Positions 50,797 through 59,922 of a DNA stretch of 64,000 nt are shown here, one piece after another. A program made the position numbers and the translations under genes. How positions within the stretch are numbered: the first letter of the stretch is position 1; every line of letters begins with the position of its first letter. The notes under the pieces were generated by a model, which was not told where the DNA came from, ran no database searches, and saw only the letters and a list, made by a program, of their open reading frames with translations. The stretch comes from an uncultured Lachnospiraceae bacterium. GTDB taxonomy: Bacteria > Bacillota > Clostridia > Lachnospirales > Lachnospiraceae. The DNA is taken from NCBI GenBank assembly GCA_910584915.1, contig CAJUDM010000011.1, positions 38,038-102,037 of the forward strand. Reading direction: 5' to 3'.

Positions 50797-52017
50797 CTAC
50801 TCCGACACTTCTCTCCTTGTCGCCGCAACTCTCCTGCCCGCCGCGGCGAGATCCTCCTTACTGCCGGTCATCTCCTGCAGCACATACGCCTTCTTTCTCG
50901 GCATGCACTCATGCCAGGGTTCCTCGAAGAAACCGAAATACACCTCCGCAAGCCCGCCGATCTGATTGTCCTCGATGCCCGCTTTTTTCAGCATCCCCTC
51001 CTCGTTGAGCAGCCTGAAATTGTAGATGGTCCGCACATAGGGCAGTTGCGCCGCCAGTTTCAGAATCTTACGCGTGTATTCCGCCCGCCTTATCTCCTCC
51101 TTCTCATCGCCGCAGTCCGTAAAACCAACTTCTGTGAGGATCACCTGTTTATGCCCGTCGCCGTACTTGCACATCACCCGGTAGGCGGCGTCATTGTAAT
51201 CCTTCCACAGATGGTCCGGCTCGAAGATATCCAGGAACAGATCCATCCCCACCTTGCTCTGATCGACGCTCATCTGATAAGGGTGCCAGGACAGCATATC
51301 GAAATAATCATCCGTATTGTCCGACCAGAATTCCCCCGATTTGATCCGCCTGTACATTTTATCGAGCGTCCAGGCGATCCCGTACATCGGCGGCAGATAA
51401 TCCGGCAGATCCCCGCCCAGCCAGGGCGTGGAGAGCGCCGGCGAAAAACAGGTGACTTTCGCATTCGGATTCCCCCTGCGCACACCCTTCGCCGAAAAGT
51501 ACATCAGATCGATGGCGATATCCATCTTCTCATCCGCCGTAAACGGCTCCGCTCCCTTCTCCTCCAGAAATCCGTCCGGATGCAGAAACGCGTTCAGATT
51601 CCACTCATTGCCGATCTCCCAGTTTCCCACCTGCGGGAAAAGCTTCGCCTGTGTGCACCAGGACTCCTCCAGCATATGTAATGCCTGCATATACAGGCTC
51701 CCTTCCGTGAGATCCCTCTTCGGCATCGCATGTCCCTTTCGCTGCCTGCACCCCTCCGGAAGAAACCACTCATGGCTCATGCCGGTCACCTCCAGGTCAA
51801 GCTCCGCCGCCCTGTCGAGAAGCCTTTTATGCGCCTCATACACCTCCTCATTCGGCGTCACCGGATCTTCCAGGATATCTGTCAGGTGCATCCAGGACCT
51901 GTATGCCGTACAGCCCACCGCCTTCACCAGATCCAGATACTCCGCCGCCATGATCCCTGTATCTCCCTCACGCTGAATCAGTGGCTCCCCCATACCGTAA
52001 AATCGTTCCGATAACAT
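50797..52017 (-). CDS. Clan GH-A (TIM-barrel) glycoside hydrolase
   Basis: 406 residues. The clan-A pair is clear: acid/base E138 in NWEIGNEWN and nucleophile E296 in VILTEVGFTD, at the ends of barrel strands 4 and 7. Other barrel landmarks: AVGCTAYRSWMHLTDILE and FDMLSWHPYQMSVDQ. No signal peptide. It could be a GH39- or GH5-like beta-glycosidase; I cannot fix the family. It probably removes the sugar left after or before rhamnose cleavage. Confidence 0.75.
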   Translation of the reverse strand: MLSERFYGMGEPLIQREGDTGIMAAEYLDLVKAVGCTAYRSWMHLTDILEDPVTPNEEVYEAHKRLLDRAAELDLEVTGMSHEWFLPEGCRQRKGHAMPKRDLTEGSLYMQALHMLEESWCTQAKLFPQVGNWEIGNEWNLNAFLHPDGFLEEKGAEPFTADEKMDIAIDLMYFSAKGVRRGNPNAKVTCFSPALSTPWLGGDLPDYLPPMYGIAWTLDKMYRRIKSGEFWSDNTDDYFDMLSWHPYQMSVDQSKVGMDLFLDIFEPDHLWKDYNDAAYRVMCKYGDGHKQVILTEVGFTDCGDEKEEIRRAEYTRKILKLAAQLPYVRTIYNFRLLNEEGMLKKAGIEDNQIGGLAEVYFGFFEEPWHECMPRKKAYVLQEMTGSKEDLAAAGRRVAATRREVSE

Positions 52018-52060
52018 TTTTTCACCCTCCTTGCCGCATTTTAAATGATCTTATACCGAT

Positions 52061-52103
52061 AAGAGCTCTCAATGTGTTAACAGCTTAACACCTGAGAGCT
52101 CTT
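52061..52103 (-). terminator. Strong hairpin between the AraC and glycosidase genes (AGAGCT family)
   Basis: AAGAGCTCTCA (52061-52071) pairs perfectly with TGAGAGCTCTT (52093-52103), and GTGTTAA with TTAACAC inside. On the minus strand it lies past the AraC stop and ~45 bp before the glycosidase start. Confidence 0.65.
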
Positions 52104-52123
52104 TCCTATATCCTTATTTTGTT

Positions 52124-53395
52124 TTATTTGTCCTTATTTTGACCAAACCCTTCTTTTCCGTAAAACTCTGCCGGCTTGTGCAGTTCCCGATACTGCTTCG
52201 GCGTCATCCCGGTCTTTTGCTTGAAAATCTTCCCGAAATAACTCTGGGATGGAAAATTCACATACTCCGCGATCCCCGGCAGTGTCTCCTCCGAGTAGAT
52301 CAGCAGGTTCGCCGCCTTCTCCACCCTGACGTCGTTGACAAAATCCTGTAAACTGATCCCCGTCTCCCTCCGGAACAATCTCGACAGATAACTGCTGCTG
52401 ATCCCCAGCGTATCTGCGATATCATCCAGATAGACCTTCTCCCTGTAATGCCTGTACACATAGTCCTTACACTGTTCCGTATAGCTGGAAGTGTGGCGCT
52501 TCTCCTTCTGTTCCCGCACCCGCTTTGCCAGCTCCTCCACCGCATGGTTCCGATAGATCAATATCTGTGCGACATCCTCGCAGGCAGTACACTTATTGAT
52601 ATAAAAACCGCTGAGCCGATAGGCTGCCGCAGGCATGACGCCTCCCTCGATCGCGGCTCTCGCACACAGTGTCGCCGCCACAATGGACAGATTTTTCCAG
52701 TGTTCGAGCTCGCTCTTCCCCAGCCTGCCGATGTTGGAATCCATATCCTTCGACAGCCGCACAGCCTCCTCCACATTGCCCTCCTTCACCGCATCCAGGA
52801 TTCTTCTCTCCTCCTGATAACTGTGGCGGTATATATCCTCGTCCTCGGACCGGATGTCAAACCATGCCTGCTCCCGCTTCTCTCCGACACTGTCCACGAC
52901 GCGGTAGTTGGCATCCATCAGCTCCTGATCCGTGTACTCCTGCCCGGTGATGATCTTCGCAAACATCCCCGCTATCTGCAAAATCTCCATCAGGGTATGG
53001 TAGTGCAGCCCTTTCTCCCACTTCTCTTCGATCCCGTAAAAATGATAAAATCGGTGTCTCTCCGTCCGGCTCATCACCTGCATGCTGAGCGGTCCCATCA
53101 TATAGTAAACATTCCCCTGATCCGCCGGAAGGCTGTCAGACAATGAACTACGCCTGCCCTCCCGCACACAGATATAAATCATATGAAAGCCATCCCTGAT
53201 AAGCACCGGTTCTCTCTGCGCATCAGCGCTGTCTGTCAGCATACGGCGGAGCGCTTCATTATTATATACAGGATTATATGCCGGGCTCTCCTCATAGGAG
53301 ACACACTCCCCCTGCCTCTGGCTGAAAACGCCGGTGTGAAATATACCTGCCAGATGATTTAATATGTACTCCCGCCCTCTCTCACTTTTATCCAT
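52124..53395 (-). CDS. AraC-family transcriptional regulator of the rhamnoside cluster
   Basis: 423 residues from ATG 53395 (AGGAG 8 nt upstream). The C-terminal ~100 residues hold the two AraC helix-turn-helices: YLDDIADTLGISSSYLSRLF and ETLPGIAEYVNFPSQSYFGK, then IFKQKTGMTPKQYRELH. The N-terminal ~300 residues form a sensing/dimer part without recognisable motif (EGNVEEAVRLSKDMD is helical). First gene of the minus-strand cluster, so the likely activator of the GH, transporter and rhaD genes. Confidence 0.88.
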   Translation of the reverse strand: MDKSERGREYILNHLAGIFHTGVFSQRQGECVSYEESPAYNPVYNNEALRRMLTDSADAQREPVLIRDGFHMIYICVREGRRSSLSDSLPADQGNVYYMMGPLSMQVMSRTERHRFYHFYGIEEKWEKGLHYHTLMEILQIAGMFAKIITGQEYTDQELMDANYRVVDSVGEKREQAWFDIRSEDEDIYRHSYQEERRILDAVKEGNVEEAVRLSKDMDSNIGRLGKSELEHWKNLSIVAATLCARAAIEGGVMPAAAYRLSGFYINKCTACEDVAQILIYRNHAVEELAKRVREQKEKRHTSSYTEQCKDYVYRHYREKVYLDDIADTLGISSSYLSRLFRRETGISLQDFVNDVRVEKAANLLIYSEETLPGIAEYVNFPSQSYFGKIFKQKTGMTPKQYRELHKPAEFYGKEGFGQNKDK

Positions 53396-53519
53396 GCCCC
53401 TGCTCCTGTTCCTGTGCACACAGCTTTCATCCTGCTGTTTTTGACATTTTAACATTCCTGTTTACAAATGGCAAACAGGGATTTCACTCGCGCCGAATAA
53501 AAATGGCTCCTTACCAGAT

Positions 53520-53576
53520 TTAAGATTACGTTAAGATTTTCCTGCTTCTTCCTTAAGCCAACTATGCTATGATAAT
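53520..53576 (+). promoter_or_regulatory. Putative response-regulator box and promoter
   Basis: TTAAGA at 53520 and 53531 and TTAAGC at 53553 are spaced 11 and 22 bp, the one-turn register used by tandem OmpR/PhoB-type regulators. GATAAT at 53571-53576 is a likely -10. The site drives DUF975 and the two-component genes, consistent with autoregulation. Confidence 0.5.
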
Positions 53577-53678
53577 CATAACACGAAAGCGGGACGCCTT
53601 AAAACACCGCACTGCTCAAACACATAAACACCGAAACATAAACACATGGACATAAACACCGAAACGGAGGATAATACT

Positions 53679-54506
53679 ATGACATGGACAAGAACAGAAT
53701 GTAAAGCCCTGGCAAAAGAAGCCCTGCAAAGAAACTACTGGAGGATCGTGCTGGTCTCTCTTCTCACGCTGATCTTATACGGCGGTTTCCCCGGCAGCAC
53801 AAACTGGATAAAGATCAGCCAGACGCATAACGGCACTGTCACCGATGATGCAGCCACAGACGTTACCACCCAGTCCGCCGCGGAGGAATCCGAGATCACC
53901 TCCGATCAGGCACAACCCCCCCAGACTTCCATTCTGGTCCCTGAAAAGGTACGGATGGTCGGCATTGTTGTCTTTATCCTGATCTCTATCGCCATCTTCG
54001 CCTTCCTGTATGCACTGCAGGCGCTCCTCGTCAACCCTTTCCTGATCGGGTCTGGGCGGTTTATGGTCAAGAGCATCGATGACCGCGCAAAAGTAAAAGA
54101 AATAGCATACGGGTTTGACCACTCCTACAGGAATATCGTAAAGACCATGTTCCACTACGATATGCGGATCTTTTTGTGGTCTCTTTTGTTTATCATTCCC
54201 GGTTTTTACAAACAATATCAATACCGCATGGTGCCCTATATCCTCGCCGAGAGCCCCGATATGAACTACAGGGAGGTACTTAAAAAAAGCACGGACATGA
54301 TGAGGGGAGAGAAATGGAAAGCCTTCGTCCTGGACCTCTCCTTCCTCCTCTGGCACATGCTGGGCCTTATCACATGCGGCATTGCGGAAATATTATATGT
54401 TGCCCCCTACCACAACTTGACCCTGGCGGCGCTTTATCGTAAGCTGAACTGGAAGGATATGCAGGCACAACCGGAAATACAGACGGGAGAACATCATGAC
54501 ATATAA
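53679..54506 (+). CDS. DUF975 family membrane protein
   Basis: 275 residues from ATG 53679 (GGAGG 8 nt upstream). TRTECKALAKEALQRNYWRI at the N-terminus is the DUF975 signature. Membrane segments: IVLVSLLTLILYG, MVGIVVFILISIAIFAFLYA, FLWSLLFIIPGFYKQYQYRM (with the family motif), and LLWHMLGLITCGIAEILYVA. A Thr/Ser/Glu-rich loop follows the first. Members often sit beside two-component systems. The 11-bp overlap with the regulator gene shows co-expression. Role unknown, perhaps part of envelope-stress signalling. Confidence 0.88.
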   Translation: MTWTRTECKALAKEALQRNYWRIVLVSLLTLILYGGFPGSTNWIKISQTHNGTVTDDAATDVTTQSAAEESEITSDQAQPPQTSILVPEKVRMVGIVVFILISIAIFAFLYALQALLVNPFLIGSGRFMVKSIDDRAKVKEIAYGFDHSYRNIVKTMFHYDMRIFLWSLLFIIPGFYKQYQYRMVPYILAESPDMNYREVLKKSTDMMRGEKWKAFVLDLSFLLWHMLGLITCGIAEILYVAPYHNLTLAALYRKLNWKDMQAQPEIQTGEHHDI

Positions 54507-55197
54507 CATTCTGATAGCCGACGACGAACCGGAAATCCGGGAACTTCTGAGGCTGTATCTGGAAAAAGACGGTTATAACGTATACGAAGCGGCGGGCGGC
54601 TCCGAAGCCCTCGACATCCTGGGGCGGGAAAAGATAGACCTGGCGATCCTGGATATCATGATGCCGGGGCCGGACGGCTACCGCGTTTTGCAGAATATCC
54701 GCAGATCCAGCAATATCCCTGTAATCCTGCTCTCCGCAAAATCCGGGGATTCTGACAAAATCCTCGGGCTGGATCTGGGCGCCGACGATTATATCACAAA
54801 GCCTTTTGTCCCTCTGGAGGCTGTCGCCAGGGTGCATTCCAATCTCCGCCGTTTCTACGATCTCGGCGGCAAAAAAGACAGGGGGGCAGATCCTGCTGTC
54901 CTTGAGACAGGATCGCTGCGGCTCGACTTAAAGAGTTGTCTGCTGTACAGAGGAGAGGAAAAGATCACGCTGACTTCCGTGGAATTTCGGATCATGAAAC
55001 TTTTTATGGAAAATCCGGGCAAAGTCTTTACAAAGCAGCAGCTCTTTGAGCAGGGCTGGGAGGAATCCTATATGCTCTCCGACAATAATGTGATGGTATG
55101 CATCTCCAAACTGCGGGCGAAGCTGGATCATGATAACACAGAATACATCCGCACGATCCGCGGGCTGGGCTACCGTCTGGAAGATGAGGAAAACTGA
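54496..55197 (+). CDS. OmpR/PhoB-type response regulator (VanR-like)
   Basis: 233 residues. Receiver domain: acidic pair D10/D11 (IADDEPEIRE), phospho-acceptor Asp near 54 (LAILDIMMPGPDGY), Thr/Ser in ILLSAKSGD and Lys in DYITKPF. Winged-helix output domain: LTSVEFRIMKLFMENPGKVF, MLSDNNVMVCISKLRAKL, RTIRGLGYRLE. It pairs with the kinase that starts 4 bp later and probably binds the TTAAGA repeats upstream of DUF975. Confidence 0.95.
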   Translation: MTYNILIADDEPEIRELLRLYLEKDGYNVYEAAGGSEALDILGREKIDLAILDIMMPGPDGYRVLQNIRRSSNIPVILLSAKSGDSDKILGLDLGADDYITKPFVPLEAVARVHSNLRRFYDLGGKKDRGADPAVLETGSLRLDLKSCLLYRGEEKITLTSVEFRIMKLFMENPGKVFTKQQLFEQGWEESYMLSDNNVMVCISKLRAKLDHDNTEYIRTIRGLGYRLEDEEN

Positions 55198-55200
55198 ACC

Positions 55201-56355
55201 ATGCAAAAAAAATCTCTGAAATGGTTTCTGATCAAAAACTTTCTGATCATTCTGTTTTATATTTATATTGCCGAAACGCTGCTCGGCTTTCTATTCCGCC
55301 AGATGATCCTTCCGGCTCTGACGGACCTGTTGGAAATGCAGCAGATCACCGTCTCCAGCGGCGGAAACCTCCTGCTTTTTATGGTGCAGCTTTTGCTTTT
55401 TTACCTTGCCTCCCTCCTGCCCGGCGGCGCTGCGGATTATCTGCAAAACCTCCTCGCCGACCTGTCGGGAAACAATATGCCGATCCGGATATCCTCGCCG
55501 TTTTACCAGGGATGGCAGGGCACGCTGCTCACCGTTATATTTTTGTTCCTTCTACTGCTTCTGCTGGGGCTCAGCCTTCTCCCCTACATCGCCGGCGCGC
55601 TTCGGTATTACAAGATAGTGACTCTCAAAGTCAATGAACTGCTGGAGGAAGAAAAAGTAAGGCAGCTCGCCTTCGAGCGCAAAAGGAGCCTTCTGCTCTC
55701 CGACATCGCCCACGACATCAAGACGCCGATCACCACGATCTGCGGCTACAGCAGGGCGCTCGCGGAGGGCGTTGCCTCGCCTGAGAAGAGCAGGGATTAT
55801 CTGGACGCCATTTACGGAAAAGCCATGCGGATCGATGAGCTGATCACTCTGCTGTTTGAGTATGTGAAACTGGACAGCGAGGGTTTTCGCCTGCACAAAA
55901 AAAGCGGCGATCTGGCGGAACTGCTGCGGGAGTCTGTTGCCGCTTTCTACACCGATTTCGAGGAAAAACATATCGCGCTCACCGCGGACATCCCCGAATA
56001 TCCTGTCCCCTGTGAGATGGATTCCCTTCAGATAGAACGCGCCGCCGCAAACCTGCTCACAAATGCGCTCCGCTATGGAAAAGAAGGCGGAAAAGTCCTT
56101 GTCCGGTTAAAAAATTATACTATCACTGTCGCCGATGACGGCAGAGCGATCGATCCCGATTTTGCCAGGCGCATTTTTGACCCCTTTACCAGGGAGGATG
56201 CCGCCCGTACCACAAAAGAAGGAAGCGGGCTCGGGCTCAGTATTACCGCCAAGATCATAGAAATGCACGGCGGAAAACTGACCTTAAACAGCAGTTTCGG
56301 GGAGGGCTACACAAAGGCGTTTCAGATCAGGATGCCGGACGCCAATGTTATTTAA
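55201..56355 (+). CDS. Sensor histidine kinase (VanS-like)
   Basis: 384 residues. Two membrane helices (about 9-35 and 106-130) enclose a short outer loop. The H box is SDIAHDIKTPITTICGYSRA (His near 170), the N box ERAAANLLTNALRYGKEGG, then VADDGRAIDP (G1), FDPFTRED and GSGLGLSITAKIIEMHGG (G2). The outer loop is small, so it may sense membrane state or antibiotics such as lipid II binders, as VanS/BceS-type kinases do; that is inference. Confidence 0.93.
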   Translation: MQKKSLKWFLIKNFLIILFYIYIAETLLGFLFRQMILPALTDLLEMQQITVSSGGNLLLFMVQLLLFYLASLLPGGAADYLQNLLADLSGNNMPIRISSPFYQGWQGTLLTVIFLFLLLLLLGLSLLPYIAGALRYYKIVTLKVNELLEEEKVRQLAFERKRSLLLSDIAHDIKTPITTICGYSRALAEGVASPEKSRDYLDAIYGKAMRIDELITLLFEYVKLDSEGFRLHKKSGDLAELLRESVAAFYTDFEEKHIALTADIPEYPVPCEMDSLQIERAAANLLTNALRYGKEGGKVLVRLKNYTITVADDGRAIDPDFARRIFDPFTREDAARTTKEGSGLGLSITAKIIEMHGGKLTLNSSFGEGYTKAFQIRMPDANVI

Positions 56356-56357
56356 TG

Positions 56358-56750
56358 AAAGGTCCCGGACGCCGGTTTTACGGCGGGCACTCCCTGGCTG
56401 AGGGTAAACCCCAATTATACGGCGATCAACGCCGCCGCCCAGCTAAACGATCCGGATTCCGTGCTTTCCTTTTACAAAAAACTGATCCGGCTGCGCAAAA
56501 ACCCCGTATATAAAGAAACCCTTGTATACGGAACTCTCGAACCCGTTTTCAGGGAACAGAAGAACCTGATGGCATACTACCGCAGAGGAGATAAAACGCT
56601 GCTTGTGGCGGGAAATTATCAGTGGCAGGAGCAATCGCTCACGCTGCCTGCGGCATACAAAAAAGTACTGCTGAAAATTATGCGGACATCGCGCAGAAAG
56701 GAAATGTGATACTCTTACACAGATATCAGGTATTGATCCTGGAAATGTAA
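56358..56750 (+). pseudogene. 3' remnant of a GH13 oligo-1,6-glucosidase-type gene
   Basis: Directly after the kinase stop the sequence reads VPDAGFTAGTPWLRVNPNYT, QLNDPDSVLSFYKKLIRLRK and EPVFREQKNLMAYYRRGDKT, the C-terminal part of GH13 alpha-glucosidases. A frameshift near 56680 breaks the end, which continues as NYADIAQKGNVILLHRYQVL. The catalytic barrel is missing. The junction suggests a deletion or insertion that brought the two-component system against an old glucosidase gene. Confidence 0.8.
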
Positions 56751-56777
56751 CCAATGCCATGCAGTTACATATAATCC

Positions 56778-56803
56778 CCTGCGGCTGCCGGAACAGCCGC
56801 AGG
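56778..56803. terminator. Perfect 10-bp hairpin between convergent units
   Basis: CCTGCGGCTG and CAGCCGCAGG with a 6-nt loop. It lies after the GH13 remnant and after the end of the minus-strand secreted protein gene; probable bidirectional terminator though T-runs are short. Confidence 0.55.
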
Positions 56804-56809
56804 AATTCT

Positions 56810-57592
56810 TTACCTTATTCCATACAAACTAAAAATATACTCAAGTCCCGGATGCACATGCCTGGTTTGTTCCTGTGTAAGTACGCCAAGACATGGATCA
56901 ACAACATATCTCTGACCGTCAATCGTCACTACGCTCCAATGATGCAGTATCATTCCGTTATAGCTCACCGCCTCATGTTCCCATTCAATGCCCAGCATCT
57001 CAAGCATCAGTCCTGCTGTTCTTGTACATCCGCTTGAATCAGCACCGCCATAATAGAAAAAGCCGTATGCATTACTGAAATATGGTACAGCATTGGTGTA
57101 TGCCACATCACCTTCCACCAGCGCATCCGTGATCATCTGAGCGACAAAAACCACCTGTGGTCCCTGTTCCTGCCCCATTCCCCGGATCACCGGTATCCAG
57201 GGCGCCATATTATTGTAAAGTTCCGCAAACTCCGCATCGGTCATGGAATCCTTGAGATCATTGTAATGCGGCAGGTTTTGCAGCGGAACCACTCCCGGCA
57301 GGGCTGCCGCCGCGGCAGTATCCACACCCGCCATACCATCCACCAGTTCACCTGCCTGTGCGCCCGCATAAGGCACCCTGCCCTCCAGCCTTCCGTAGGA
57401 CACATAGTGAACATACAATGCATTCGCATCCATTCCCACTGCCGCCGCCACATCGGGATAAGTCGCCGCATAAAACGCGGGATCAAATTTTCCCGCCGCC
57501 TCTGCCCGTGCAGGAGTAAACACCATCACTCCCACCGCTACAGCCATCGCCAATGCCGCCTTCATGAACCCTTTCCAGTTTTTTGTCCTCAT
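56810..57592 (-). CDS. Secreted transglutaminase-like protein
   Basis: 260 residues with a Sec signal peptide (MRTKNWKGFMKAALAMAVAV, cleavage near AEA-A at ~32). Next comes FDPAFYAATYPDVAAAVGMD with HYVSYGRLEGR, a short module common in secreted proteins of Lachnospiraceae. The C-terminal half has a papain-like triad: Cys in SSGCTRTAGLMLEMLG, His in LHHWSVVTIDGQ, Asp in RYVVDPCLG, as in transglutaminase-core proteins. These act as proteases or cross-linkers; activity here is inferred. GGAGGG precedes the ATG. Confidence 0.75.
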   Translation of the reverse strand: MRTKNWKGFMKAALAMAVAVGVMVFTPARAEAAGKFDPAFYAATYPDVAAAVGMDANALYVHYVSYGRLEGRVPYAGAQAGELVDGMAGVDTAAAAALPGVVPLQNLPHYNDLKDSMTDAEFAELYNNMAPWIPVIRGMGQEQGPQVVFVAQMITDALVEGDVAYTNAVPYFSNAYGFFYYGGADSSGCTRTAGLMLEMLGIEWEHEAVSYNGMILHHWSVVTIDGQRYVVDPCLGVLTQEQTRHVHPGLEYIFSLYGIR

Positions 57593-57624
57593 TTCCTTTT
57601 CCCTCCTCTATGATAAAATTTTTT

Positions 57625-57683
57625 TATGTCTTTTTATCAGCCTTTTTCCGCACTGCCCATTGCTTTCGTGAACATTATACCAC
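57625..57683 (-). promoter_or_regulatory. Extended -10 promoter and leader shared with 36454-36508
   Basis: Minus strand TGGTATAAT with the -10 at 57679-57674, then a ~50-nt leader including GCAGTGCGGAAAAAGGCTGA. The same promoter-leader stretch occurs at 36508-36454 with ~80% identity but without a gene behind it. Confidence 0.6.
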
Positions 57684-57804
57684 AAAATTTTAAACTCATA
57701 AACATTTTGGTCTCTGTTTTCATCATGTATATCAAATTTTTACTTGCCGTTTTCTTTAAAAAATGGTATACCTGAATAATGATTTTAAATGAAAGGATAG
57801 AAAT

Positions 57805-58629
57805 ATGATTCTGGACGTTTTGTCGGATGCGCTTCTTGATACGCTCAAGGTACTTCCGTTTTTATTTGCAGCTTTCCTGATCCTGGAGTTTATAGAGCAC
57901 TATTCCTCCCGCCACAATAGCCGCATATTGTCAAAAGTCGGAAAGGCAGGTCCTCTCGCCGGCGCACTTCTCGGCTGTATTCCTCAGTGCGGCTCTTCGG
58001 TGGCGGCGGCAAATCTCTACGCCGGAGGACTGATCACCACAGGCACGCTGCTTGCCGTATTTCTCTCCACCTCGGACGAAGCCCTTCTTATTTTAATGGC
58101 GCATCCGGGAAGCGGAAGATCGATCGCCTCCCTGCTTGTATGGAAAATCATTATCGGCATCATCGCAGGGGTTCTGGCAGATCTGATCTTTCGCGGAAAA
58201 AAAGAAGAAAAAGACTGTAAGGATATCTGTAAAAGCTGCGGCTGCAGCGATACAGGAGGCATCCTCAAACCGGCGCTTTTCCATACCGTCAGGCTGACAG
58301 CCTGGCTTTTCCTGTTCACTTTCTGCCTGAATCTTTTACTTGCGTTTATCGGAATAGAAAAACTCGCCGTATTTCTCGGAAAAGATACCCTGTTCCAGCC
58401 TTTTCTTGCCGCTCTTTTAGGCCTTGTCCCCAACTGTGCAGCTTCCGTGCTGATCACAGAACTCTACCTGGCGGGCGCTTTAAGCTTCGGATCTGCCATA
58501 GCCGGCCTGTGCTCCGGCGCCGGTGTGGGACTCGCGGTACTGTTCCGCTCCAACCATCCTCTGCGGGAGAATCTCAAGATCCTGCTGCTGCTCTACTCTG
58601 TTGCCGTGATCGCGGGAATGCTTCTGTGA
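57805..58629 (+). CDS. Putative heavy-metal/manganese exporter (ArsP_2-like permease)
   Basis: 274 residues, about 8-10 membrane helices in two related halves: GALLGCIPQCGSSVAAANLY and AALLGLVPNCAASVLITELY are the repeated P-x-C-x-x-S motifs of the putative 10TM heavy-metal exporters. A cytoplasmic loop between the halves (DCKDICKSCGCSDTG) has four cysteines that could hand over metal. GAAAGGATAG precedes the start. Substrate (Mn, As or other) is not certain. Confidence 0.75.
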   Translation: MILDVLSDALLDTLKVLPFLFAAFLILEFIEHYSSRHNSRILSKVGKAGPLAGALLGCIPQCGSSVAAANLYAGGLITTGTLLAVFLSTSDEALLILMAHPGSGRSIASLLVWKIIIGIIAGVLADLIFRGKKEEKDCKDICKSCGCSDTGGILKPALFHTVRLTAWLFLFTFCLNLLLAFIGIEKLAVFLGKDTLFQPFLAALLGLVPNCAASVLITELYLAGALSFGSAIAGLCSGAGVGLAVLFRSNHPLRENLKILLLLYSVAVIAGMLL

Positions 58630-58740
58630 ACAAAGTACCTGAGGGCTGAGCCCATGCCTATCAAGCGAAAATGTCACTGTAACATTCCCATCGCCCAGAG
58701 CGGTCAGTAATCTGTCCCTTATGGACATCCTGCTTTTCCT

Positions 58741-59637
58741 TTATGCTATTGCCCTGCCAGGCTTTGAACGCCCACAGCAGACTGGGACATCTCCCTCCGT
58801 CTGGCCGCAGATGAAAATTTCACCCTTTGATTTTTCATCATCACGGATGATCTCGCCCACAGAAGGCACATAGATCTTGCCGGAAAGCGGGTTCTTAATG
58901 CTGTCAACAGACGTCATGATACACGCCTCCACCTCAGACTTTTCAAAGCATAAATCTGTGTCAATCATCTCACAGCCTGTGAGTTTTAAATTTTTGCAAT
59001 AGCACAGAGGCTGGGTTCCAATAATCTTACAATTTTCCAGTGTCAGCCCATCCGAATACCATGCAAGATATTCCCCCCTGACTGTGCTGTTTTTGACAGT
59101 TATATTTTCACCATGCCAGAATGCGTCTTTGGTATCAAAGGTACAGTCTTCAAAAACCGCATTTTTGATATACTGGAAGGAATACTTGCCCTTGAAAGTG
59201 ACTCCCCGAAATGTCAGATCTTCAGAACGCATCATAAAGTATTCGCTCACCGCAGTGCTGTCCTCCATACGGATGCCCCGCACCGACCAGCCAAACTCCG
59301 GCGAAATAATATCACAGTCCCGGATGACAACATCGCTGCATTCCCGGAGTGCCTTGATCCCATGCATCTTCGTATCCGCAATCTCAATATGGTCGGAATA
59401 CCAAAGGGATGCACGGCAAAGTTCCGTCATTTCAGAGCCGGAAATTTTAAGCCCATGGTCATGCCAGAACGGATAGCGAAGATTAAAGAAGCAGTTTTCG
59501 GCCGCAATATCGGAACATTCCTTAAAGGCGCTCTCCCCGTCTGCCGGGCCGTCAAAAGAACAGCTTTTTACCAATACGCCTTCGCTCCCATAGAGAGCCC
59601 TTTCCATATCAAAAGTCTGATTTTCAATGATTCTCAT
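58741..59637 (-). CDS. DUF3737 family right-handed beta-helix protein
   Basis: 298 residues built of short beta-helix turns (KECSDIAAENCFFN, SDHIEIADTKMHGIKALREC, DLTFRGVTFKG, GLTLENCKIIGTQPLCYCKN). Start RIIENQTFDMERALYGSEGV is the DUF3737 signature. Cytoplasmic, no signal. Often found beside LysR regulators in gut Firmicutes, as here. Function unknown; a carbohydrate-modifying or binding role is a guess from the fold. GAGGTAATCG precedes the ATG. Confidence 0.88.
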   Translation of the reverse strand: MRIIENQTFDMERALYGSEGVLVKSCSFDGPADGESAFKECSDIAAENCFFNLRYPFWHDHGLKISGSEMTELCRASLWYSDHIEIADTKMHGIKALRECSDVVIRDCDIISPEFGWSVRGIRMEDSTAVSEYFMMRSEDLTFRGVTFKGKYSFQYIKNAVFEDCTFDTKDAFWHGENITVKNSTVRGEYLAWYSDGLTLENCKIIGTQPLCYCKNLKLTGCEMIDTDLCFEKSEVEACIMTSVDSIKNPLSGKIYVPSVGEIIRDDEKSKGEIFICGQTEGDVPVCCGRSKPGRAIA

Positions 59638-59667
59638 TACCGATTACCTCCTGAATTTTTTCATATT

Positions 59668-59922
59668 TCATCGTGCCTGTTTCTTTCTGTTTTTAATCCG
59701 GTATACCAGATAGTCCAGACAGCCGATCTGTTTTTCTTCCTCATGTACCCTGTTCAGGATACTCTCTCTGTGTTCCTCCAGCAAACTGAGCTGAACCTTC
59801 CAGTCGCCCCTGTCAAAATGTCCCATGAAGCACCGGATCGTATCCGGGCTGCACCCCGCATCCCTTAAATTCTGGATCACTGCCTCTTTCGAATCATACC
59901 CTATCGTCTGTTCCGGCCTCAT
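59668..59922 (-). CDS. Small conserved-type protein with MerR-tail-like end
   Basis: About 84 residues (up to 96 if translation starts at 59958). IQNLRDAGCSPDTIRCFMGH and LEEHRESILNRVHEEEKQIG, then CLDYLVYRIKN: the second half resembles the coiled-coil end of MerR regulators, but there is no DNA-binding domain. It precedes the DUF3737 gene on the same strand and is divergent from the LysR gene. The start is uncertain because ribosome binding sites are poor. Confidence 0.6.
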   Translation of the reverse strand: MRPEQTIGYDSKEAVIQNLRDAGCSPDTIRCFMGHFDRGDWKVQLSLLEEHRESILNRVHEEEKQIGCLDYLVYRIKNRKKQAR

